64,000 bases of DNA from an uncultured Campylobacter sp. Its GTDB lineage: Bacteria > Campylobacterota > Campylobacteria > Campylobacterales > Campylobacteraceae. Numbering within the stretch: position 1 is the stretch's first letter; the number at the start of each line of letters is the position of its first letter. Shown in pieces: positions 15,059-24,100 of this stretch. The notes under the pieces were generated by a model. The model was not told the DNA's origin and did not search any database. It was given only the letters and a program-made list of their open reading frames with translations. Made by a program: the position numbers and the translations under genes. Location: positions 19,960 through 83,959 of the forward strand of contig NZ_CALJPG010000031.1 in assembly GCF_937980635.1 (NCBI RefSeq), in the 5' to 3' direction.

Positions 15059-17593
15059 TTATTTTTTGATTAAAATTCTATCTATAAAATTAGTATTGCC
15101 GTCTCTATAAATGACCTTGCCATTTCTGTATATGACTTTTCCTGAGCCCGGATTTAAATACGGCACATAAACCAGTTGTGTTGCATAATAACCTTCATAA
15201 GCAATAATTTCTCTATTTGGCTCCAACAAACTCAATTCTTTTTGAATATCGCTTCCACCAATATAACATACAGTCAACTCTATAGGCATGTTGGGATTAT
15301 TTTTATACTTTTCTAATTTTAGAAATTCTTGCTGTAGCTTTTTTGCGGTTTCTATTGGAGGATCGTTATAAAAACTAAATAATGTAATGCCTTCTTTATC
15401 TGAAATACCGTGGTCTGCATAGGTTATTTTATCGGAAGGGTTATACTTATCCATACCTATTTTATTAGCCGTTTCTATAAGCCGCGATATAATATTTGTC
15501 TTTGATTCCGGATCCAATTTATTTATATCCACATTCCTACTTTTTGAATAATCGAGTCCTGAGAAAATTCGCAAGTTATTTATCAATGTACTTTTATTCG
15601 CCATAGAGTTACTAGCCGAAAAACTATATAGACCGATGTTGGAATTTCCTTTTGAGCTTATGCCTAGAGCCTTATTGAAATAATTGAGGCTATCTGTTGC
15701 CCTAGCGTTAGCTCTTGTCTCCTGATTACCATCGATATCAGCTCGATAAATTCCATCCTTAAAATCTTGTAAATGGCTGTTTTCATGCGATTGTACAAAA
15801 TAAAAACTGCTAAAATCGGTTTTTATATTATTGTGTTTATCTGTAGAGAATACAGTTGTAATAGTTTGGTTTTTGGGATTAAAATTCCCCATTAATACTT
15901 GACTATTTTTACCATTAGGGCTCGCTAGATATACTGCTGTGATATCCGTTCTTAAGCCCATAGCATAGTTCTTGGCATTCATATATGCCTCTTGAATTTG
16001 TTTCTTTTCTGCTAGGCTTAGGCTTTTATCACTCATAGCTTTAGCAAAAGATTCACCAAATTCTTTATCGAATTCATAGCTTGTATTATATCTACCAAGC
16101 TCCGTAAAATATTTATCAAACGATATGTCTCCCATCAATATATTATATCCGACATTTCCTATCATAGAAGCGCGATTATAATCATCCTTTATCTCATTCC
16201 TTCCCCCTTTACTAAACAACCTCATATCCACGCTTGCATCAACGTTAGAGCTTAGCTTGGTAGAGTATAGCTCTTTGCTTAGCTTGGAGCTATCTCTGTT
16301 TAATCTAGTAAGATCGTCTGAGTTATATAGAGCCTTATTGTTGGGATCGGATTGTAAAGAAGCAAGCTCATCTTTACTTAAAGAGCTTATATCTTTATCT
16401 CCTACTATAAGCTCTCCTTTTCCTATAGTAGCTAAGCTCTTACTCATAGAGTAGGATAGGTTTCTATTATTAGCGTAGTTAATCGATGAAATTTTAGACT
16501 TAGGATCGGTAGAGCTTTCTTTAGATTGAGCGTTTTGGCTATCCTTAGCTTGGGTATCGTTCTCTTTGCTTTCGCTTCCCTGTTGCGGATCTTTAAAAGC
16601 ATAATTTGCCCCTATGCTTAAAGAATTTGATTTGTCGTATCTAGTGTTACTTAAATTTGAAAAAGTTAGAGTATCTGTTTTTAATCTAAGCTTGCCGTTA
16701 TCTATGAAATTTCCATTCTCATCATAGTAGCCTGCGGCTATTAGTGAGCCTTTTAGATCGGTATTAGCTCCTACTTCTATGTTTAGCTCTTTGGCGGTTA
16801 TACTAGATAGCACGGTCTGTTTTACCATAGTGCTTGATTTGGATCTGGAGTAGTTAGCGTTTATGCTTGAAAGCTTGGAATTTGAATACCTTACTATGTT
16901 GTTGCTTATGTCAAAGGGATTGTCCGGATCGGAGTTTGTTTTAGTTCCGCTTACGCCTATGCCTGCTGCTATAGAGCTTGATTTGCTATCGTAATTATAG
17001 CTATCTCTTAAGCTATGAAGGCTTAGATCATGTCCTACCTTTAAAGCTAAAACGTTATCCGCTCTAAGGTTTGCTCCTTTTATTAAAGCGTCGTTACTAG
17101 CTAAGGCGTATATATTATGTCCTGCATAAACTTTAGCATTATTGTGGCTAAGGCTATCCTCTTTCATATTGCTTCTAGAGTAATCAAGCCCTGCGCTTCC
17201 TCCTCCGCCTCCATACATAGTAGCAGATACTCTTCCGCTTACGGTTTTAGAGCTTTGTTTAGCTTCATAGCTATCTTGCGAAGCATCGATAAAGAGATTA
17301 TGAGTGTTTAGGTGTATATCGTTACTAGCATATAAATTTGAGCCTTTGATATTTATAGCGGTATCTTTATTGCTATCAGTTAAAATTTTAATATTCTTGC
17401 CGCTAAGATTAGAAGCTAAGGAGCCAGTTGATTTAGAGCTATCTTTGGAAGCGGTTCCGCTAAGCTCTGCGGAGGCGCCTACGCTAAAGCCCCAGGTATA
17501 TGAGCTTGCAGATGCGGCGCTTTTTTGGGAGATGAGGGCGGCGGTTAAAAGAGCAAGGGTAAAGAAAGAAAGCTGCTTTATAAATTTATTCAT
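15059..17593 (-). CDS. Orphan TpsA/CdiA C-terminal module with its own signal peptide
   Basis: Residues 1 to about 28 form a new Sec-type leader (MNKFIKQLSFFTLALL) fused to TAALISQKSAAS. From there to about residue 470 the protein nearly equals residues 1812-2266 of the full exoprotein encoded upstream. It then diverges after GGRNEIKD into a unique about 370-residue tail. The tail has a zincin-type motif HENSH (His603, Glu604, His607) followed by ETRANARA, and ends in a region with ADHG and PIELTVCYIGG that could be a His/Cys caspase-like pair. There is no TPS domain, so TpsB-dependent export is not expected. The layout matches orphan cdiA-CT modules that serve as donors of new toxins by recombination. 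Immunity candidates follow it. Confidence 0.75.
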   Translation of the reverse strand: MNKFIKQLSFFTLALLTAALISQKSAASASSYTWGFSVGASAELSGTASKDSSKSTGSLASNLSGKNIKILTDSNKDTAINIKGSNLYASNDIHLNTHNLFIDASQDSYEAKQSSKTVSGRVSATMYGGGGGSAGLDYSRSNMKEDSLSHNNAKVYAGHNIYALASNDALIKGANLRADNVLALKVGHDLSLHSLRDSYNYDSKSSSIAAGIGVSGTKTNSDPDNPFDISNNIVRYSNSKLSSINANYSRSKSSTMVKQTVLSSITAKELNIEVGANTDLKGSLIAAGYYDENGNFIDNGKLRLKTDTLTFSNLSNTRYDKSNSLSIGANYAFKDPQQGSESKENDTQAKDSQNAQSKESSTDPKSKISSINYANNRNLSYSMSKSLATIGKGELIVGDKDISSLSKDELASLQSDPNNKALYNSDDLTRLNRDSSKLSKELYSTKLSSNVDASVDMRLFSKGGRNEIKDDYNRASMIGNVGYNILMGDISFDKYFTELGRYNTSYEFDKEFGESFAKAMSDKSLSLAEKKQIQEAYMNAKNYAMGLRTDITAVYLASPNGKNSQVLMGNFNPKNQTITTVFSTDKHNNIKTDFSSFYFVQSHENSHLQDFKDGIYRADIDGNQETRANARATDSLNYFNKALGISSKGNSNIGLYSFSASNSMANKSTLINNLRIFSGLDYSKSRNVDINKLDPESKTNIISRLIETANKIGMDKYNPSDKITYADHGISDKEGITLFSFYNDPPIETAKKLQQEFLKLEKYKNNPNMPIELTVCYIGGSDIQKELSLLEPNREIIAYEGYYATQLVYVPYLNPGSGKVIYRNGKVIYRDGNTNFIDRILIKK
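16183..17546 (-). repeat. 1.36-kb direct repeat, copy in the orphan module
   Basis: This segment is nearly identical to about 19300-20663 in the large exoprotein gene (offset 3117). By eye 16475-17546 shows no difference, while the few substitutions lie in 16183-16474, next to the toxin junction. The breakpoints are sharp at both ends. Such a repeat allows recombination that would swap the C-terminal tails. Confidence 0.85.
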
Positions 17594-17655
17594 TTTTACC
17601 TTTTGAGCAGGGTATTAGAAATTTATTTTCTACGCCGTCTCTCTCCCCACACAAA

Positions 17656-18075
17656 TTAATAATATATCCCGTCTACGCAGACATCGGCATTTAGTTCGGC
17701 GCACATTTTTATCATTTCTTTACTAAAGTCGATGGAATATATATCGTCCTTTTCTGTCATATCTATCACTATATCGATATTGGCGTCTAAATTTAATTCC
17801 GATACCCTCTTTTTGATATCATCGAAGTTCGTTTTTAAAATTTCATACAAATCTTTTAAGGCATCGCTTGTAAATACGCACTCTTTCTTGGCAGTATAGC
17901 ATAGCCATCTACAGCTATTTCTAACCTTGCCGCGCCTTTCATCTATGTCGCCGATTTTATATTTTTTTATATAACTAATTTTATATTCATTGGTCTTCTC
18001 ATCTAGGATCAAGTCCGAAAAATCAAAGTTATATTTATCCGACGATAAATAAAAAGCAACATACATAGTAGTCAT
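17656..18075 (-). CDS. DUF4279-like protein, candidate cognate immunity protein of the main exoprotein
   Basis: The 139-residue soluble protein has an N-terminal beta stretch (MYVAFYLSSDKYNFDF), a central SCRWLCYT, and a C-terminal block with SIDFSKEMIKMCAELNADVCVDGIYY-type character. This pattern fits DUF4279, a family often found as immunity proteins beside polymorphic toxins. A GAGGAG site precedes the ATG. It begins 25 nt after the stop of the exoprotein gene, exactly where cdiI lies in CDI loci. It lacks signal peptide and membrane segment, so it should act in the cytoplasm, which implies a cytoplasmic target for the toxin. The family call is from pattern only. Confidence 0.62.
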   Translation of the reverse strand: MTTMYVAFYLSSDKYNFDFSDLILDEKTNEYKISYIKKYKIGDIDERRGKVRNSCRWLCYTAKKECVFTSDALKDLYEILKTNFDDIKKRVSELNLDANIDIVIDMTEKDDIYSIDFSKEMIKMCAELNADVCVDGIYY

Positions 18076-18100
18076 TTATGCTCCTCATAAATTTACAAAT

Positions 18101-21100
18101 TTACTGGGCTTCTATCATTCGCCCGGTAGTTTTATGCTTCAAAAATATAGTTTTACTTTCCTTATGATAATATATATCATAATGTGAAGGTATTTTATCA
18201 AATTGACCATCTAAATTCGCTTCTTTTAGAGCATGCGCATCTGCATAATCTCGTGTTTTTGCTAACTCATTTGCCGCTGCGTTACTACCAACTCTTTTGG
18301 CATCTTTTGCATTGTCTGCATAACGTATATTCTCCCCAAATCCCGTTTCTCTACCCTGAATACCGCCGCCGATCGTTAATTCTGGTTTTATAGGCGATTG
18401 AGGCATTTGAGTGTATGGTAGTTTTTCTTCTCTATTTTTAGGGAATATTTTTATATGATCATTTTTGTCCCAGCTTCTTGCCTGTATATTTTTATTTTCT
18501 AAATCGTTTAGAATTCTATCATAATTTATGTTTGATCGTTCCTTTGTAGTGCCGCCATTGTCAGGATATTTTCCAGGATAATTCCAGTAAGCATTGTATT
18601 GATCGCCTTCATACCAATTTGTTAACCAATTTCCAAAATCTTTTGATAACTGTCTAGTCTTAATAAAAAAGATAGAAGCGGAGGCTGCCTCTATAATAGG
18701 CAGAACAGCTGCCACAGCAGCATCATCACTCTTCCTCTGGTCCAGCGAGTAAAAGTATCTGGTATCGGCTACTACGGTTTTATCGTTAGGATTTACTTTG
18801 GGCGAATAGTCGTTAAGGCTTCTACCGTTTAATCTTAAAGCCTTTTCCGACATACTTAACATGCCTAGGGCATAGTTGGTAGCGAATTGATTTTGCGCGG
18901 GATCTTTAGGTATGAAAGAGCCTCGTTTATTATCGCTGCGATGAACAAGCTCGTGTCGCAAAGATGTCATAAATTCTTTCGCATTGCTAATGTGCTTCGT
19001 ATTGATATATACGGCATTCGGATCGTCTGAGTTAAATTTTCCTCCGCTTCCTCTATTTAGATTGGCAAATTTAACCTTTACCCCCATTTGATTTGCTATA
19101 TCCTGTGCGGCTCGTTGCTTTTTAAATATATCGGCACTAGGATCGTTTAGTACGTCAAGATTTGCCGCAAGCGACATACTATCTTTATCGTATCCGCTAG
19201 TAAAGCCTCCGATATAATCAAATATTTTAGAGACTTTCGCATTCTCGGTAGTGGCTATTAAATTTATCGCTTCGTCTATCGCACTACCCCTATTAAGCTC
19301 ATCCTTTATCTCATTCCTTCCCCCTTCGCTAAAGAGCCTCATATCCACGCTTGCATCAACGTTAGAGTTTAGCTTAGTAGAGTATAGCTCCTTGCTTAGC
19401 TTAGAGCTGTCTCTGTTTAATCTCGTAAGATCGTCTGAGTTATATAGAGCTTTATTGTTAGGATCAGATTGTAAAGAAGCAAGCTCATCTTTGCTTAAAG
19501 AGCTTATATCTTTATCTCCTACTATAAGCTCTCCTCTGCCTATAGTAGCTAAGCTCTTACTCATAGAGTAGGAAAGGTTTCTATTATTAGAGTAGTTAAT
19601 CGATGAAATTTTAGACTTAGGATCGGTAGAGCTTTCTTTAGATTGAGCGTTTTGGCTATCCTTAGCTTGGGTATCGTTCTCTTTGCTTTCGCTTCCCTGT
19701 TGCGGATCTTTAAAAGCATAATTTGCCCCTATGCTTAAAGAATTTGATTTGTCGTATCTAGTGTTACTTAAATTTGAAAAAGTTAGAGTATCTGTTTTTA
19801 ATCTAAGCTTGCCGTTATCTATGAAATTTCCATTCTCATCATAGTAGCCTGCGGCTATTAGTGAGCCTTTTAGATCGGTATTAGCTCCTACTTCTATGTT
19901 TAGCTCTTTGGCGGTTATACTAGATAGCACGGTCTGTTTTACCATAGTGCTTGATTTGGATCTGGAGTAGTTAGCGTTTATGCTTGAAAGCTTGGAATTT
20001 GAATACCTTACTATGTTGTTGCTTATGTCAAAGGGATTGTCCGGATCGGAGTTTGTTTTAGTTCCGCTTACGCCTATGCCTGCTGCTATAGAGCTTGATT
20101 TGCTATCGTAATTATAGCTATCTCTTAAGCTATGAAGGCTTAGATCATGTCCTACCTTTAAAGCTAAAACGTTATCCGCTCTAAGGTTTGCTCCTTTTAT
20201 TAAAGCGTCGTTACTAGCTAAGGCGTATATATTATGTCCTGCATAAACTTTAGCATTATTGTGGCTAAGGCTATCCTCTTTCATATTGCTTCTAGAGTAA
20301 TCAAGCCCTGCGCTTCCTCCTCCGCCTCCATACATAGTAGCAGATACTCTTCCGCTTACGGTTTTAGAGCTTTGTTTAGCTTCATAGCTATCTTGCGAAG
20401 CATCGATAAAGAGATTATGAGTGTTTAGGTGTATATCGTTACTAGCATATAAATTTGAGCCTTTGATATTTATAGCGGTATCTTTATTGCTATCAGTTAA
20501 AATTTTAATATTCTTGCCGCTAAGATTAGAAGCTAAGGAGCCAGTTGATTTAGAGCTATCTTTGGAAGCGGTTCCGCTAAGCTCTGCGGAGGCGCCTACG
20601 CTAAAGCCCCAGGTATATGAGCTTGCAGATGCGGCGCTTTTTTGGGAGATGAGGGCGGCGGTTTTAGAGGCTACGTTGGCAGTAGCCAGAGCGATATTTG
20701 ATAGATAGTATTTCTCTTCGTCCTTTACGTCCTCTATTATGTTTTGTAAGTCTTCGATATCGGAATAATCTATGCCTACCTCTTTGGCCTTATAGCGGTT
20801 TTTTAACTCGATAAGTTTATCCTGTAGAGCATTTTTCTGATCCTTATACTCCTTAAATTGCTTTTTAGTCTGATTTAGCTGTTTTATCGCTTCCGCTAAA
20901 GCAATAGCCGCAGGAGCGAGCTGGGCGTATTCGTTTTGTACGGTAAGAGATAGGGATCCTTCCAGATGCTTAGAGCTAGATGAGGAGCTTGCGGTATCGG
21001 TGGAATTTATTATATTTATATTTCCATCTTTGGATATTAAGTTAAGATCCTCTTCGGCCTTTAAGCTTGAACCTATAACGCTTAGGCTATTATCCCCTCT

Positions 21101-24100
21101 AAGAGTTATGTTTTTAGCTTCCATATTAGAAGAGACGGTCTCGGTACCGTATAAGTTCGTATTGGATTTATCGTATGAGGCGTCGGCTAGCTTTACTTTA
21201 ATGCTCGTATCTTTCTTAAACTCATCTAAGGACTTAGGCTTCATCTGATTTAGCGAGTCTTTCGCTTTAGTAATAGATACGGAGGCGCTTTTTGCTACAT
21301 TGTGCTCGCTGTATTCGTTAGTGGCTGCGGATATCGTTAGGTTTTTAGCGTCTATATTTATATCTCCGCCCGCTTTCATATTTGAAGTTATAAAAGCTGT
21401 AGGAGAGTTTAAGCTTATATCGCCCGCGGCTTTGATATCGGATAGTTTAGATATACCTTCCTTTACCTGCTTGCTATTATAATCCGATCTATATACCTCG
21501 GTAAAGTTACTACCGCCTATCTTTTCTATCCCGGCCTCTAATGCGATATTATCCATTGCCCCTACGGAAGCTGCTATCGCTACGGGATAGTTGAACACCG
21601 AGAGCGGATTGAAGCTTCTTTTCTTATGGGCGCTTAGCTCCTCTTTATACTCCTTGGCCGCTAGGATATTTATGGAATTTCCCGCGCCTAAGTTTAGATT
21701 GCGTCCGCTTGAAATATCCGCGGATATTAGGCCTAGATCGTTCTTTGCTCTTAAGTTTATATCTCCCGTTTCGCTCGATAGGGAGGAGCTTTGCAAATTT
21801 CGTTTATAAAGCGAGTGCATATCCATACTAGCTTTCAATCCGCCCAAAGAGGATTTGGAGCTATTTTTATAGTTTAAGGAGTTATAGCTTAGAGGCGATA
21901 TATTTATATTGTTTCCCGCCTGCATATCTATGGCTTCTTTAGCTTTTAACGCAGAGCCCGCTATATTGATATCCGCTTCTTGCGAGCTAAGCATTATATT
22001 TTTAGCCCTTATGCTAGTTGGTACTACGCTTTGATTTAAAGCTTTAGTAGTAGTGCTTTTTTTGGATAAAAAGCCGCTTTCTTTAAATTTGCTCTCGTAG
22101 TAGTTGCTATCGATATCCCCACTTAGATTTATGGAGTTCTTTGCCTGTAGCAAAGCATCTCCGTTATGAGCATTAATATCCGCTCCGCTTATGGCTATAC
22201 CGCCTGCTTTTATTAAGATATTATCTTTGGAGTTAAGTTTGGAGCTTGTATTCTTAACGATATCCTCTTTATAGTATCCGCCCTTGCTTTTAAAATTATA
22301 GCTTAGCTTCTCCTCCGCGCTATTTATATTTACGTCCTTTGCGGCGTTTAGGATTAAATTTGCAGCAGAGTCTATGCTTGCTCCGGTTACGGTTATATCA
22401 CGAGCTGCATTTAATGCTACGTCGCCTTCGATAGATTTTATATTTGAGATAGTGCCTATATAGGTGCTGCTTTGATCGCCGTAGGCTCTATTTAGGTTTA
22501 TCTCTTTACTTAGAGTTTTATGTACTATATCTCTGCCCGCGTTTAAGCTTACGCTGCGTCCTTGTATCAAAGAGGATGCGTTTATTATATCCTTTTTGGC
22601 CGATATGCTTAGGGCGTTCGCGGCGATGATGGAGGCGGAGTTTAAATTTGATACGCTGCCCGCTTTGAGGCTCATATTAGAGCCCGCGTAGATTATCCCT
22701 TCGTTTCTAAGATCGCCGTTTACGCTTAGATCTATGCTGCCTCCTGCGTATATCAAAGAAGGTGCGGAGCTAAGCAGGGTGCCGTCATCTTCCTCCGAAG
22801 AGTTCAAGGATGTCCTTTTTTTATCATAAAGCAAGCTTAGCTTATTGTGCATATATGAAAAATCCGGTATCAGCTCGCTATAAACGTAGAAGGTGTTATA
22901 AAATTTACTGCTTATAGGCGAAAAGAGATTGTTTATATAGCTGGGCCTAATGATATCTTGCATATCCGCTTCGTTATTAAGGCTAGGCGCGAGATCGTTT
23001 TTATCGAGATTTAAAGCGTTAGGATTACCGAGCCCTTTGCCTATTAGGGAGTAATCTATTTTAGAAAAAGCTTCCTTTATAAGAGTAGGAGCGTTACCAG
23101 AGTTTATCTGCCCGTGTGAGTTTAAATTTGAAATATCGCCCGCGTAGCCTTTTATATCTTTTTTAGCTCCTATTATGGAGATAATAGCAGGCTGGGAGTA
23201 GTAGATAATCTTTTGGTCGCTATAGCCGCCTTTACCGCCGTGGCTTTTATGTTTCCATCTATACTCCGCCTGGCTCGTTATACTATGATTTAGACTTAAA
23301 GAGCGGTTGTTTAGACTCTTTACATTTAAGAGCAGATCGTTATAGGCATAAATTACGCTCTTATCGTTATTTAGCTCATCTATGTTAAGGTTGCTATCCC
23401 CTGCGGAGATTATGTTTGAACCCATAAATTTACTTAGGCTATCTTCGCTTATATACTCTTTATTGATGCTGTAGCTTATCTGCCTTAATCTCTCCTTCTT
23501 ATGAGGCTTGCTTCTTCTTATGCCGAAGAGATTGTCTTTTAAGCTTAACGTTATAGCGTCATATAGCCTAGTATCCTCCCCCGGAAGCCTAGTATTTTTA
23601 TATAAGCTTAATACGTATAGATTCATATCCTGCTCGCTAAGCTCCTCCATGATCTTAGCGTTTAGCTCGTCCGGGCTAATATTGGGATTTTGCTTGAGGA
23701 TGCGCTCTTTTATCTCTGCCGCATTGACCTTTAAAGGGATGGCTACGCCGCTGCAACCCCAACCGTCACCATTGCAAGTAAAATCTATATTATAACCGGT
23801 GCTTTGAACCCTCTTTACGGGCTCGTTAACCGAGCGGTTGTTTAGCTTTTTAGCGCCGATATTAAGAGTGTTTTTTGCATATATCAAAGAGGAGGCGTTA
23901 ATTATCTCGTCTGCCTTGCCCTCCCCGCCTCTTTCATTAAAAATATTTAAATTTCTTTGAGAGATGATGTTGGATAGCGCTTCGTTGCTAAGAAGGCTCG
24001 TATTTATAACTATATCCCCTCCGCTAAGTATATTGGACGCGTCTTGATTGAGGATATTTTTAGCGTTTAAAGCTATGCCGTTTTGCGCATAGATGAGAGC

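Noticed and set aside
16257..20708. Pairs of identical plus-strand ORFs within the exoprotein repeats
   Set aside because: They are antisense shadows duplicated with the 1.36-kb repeat.
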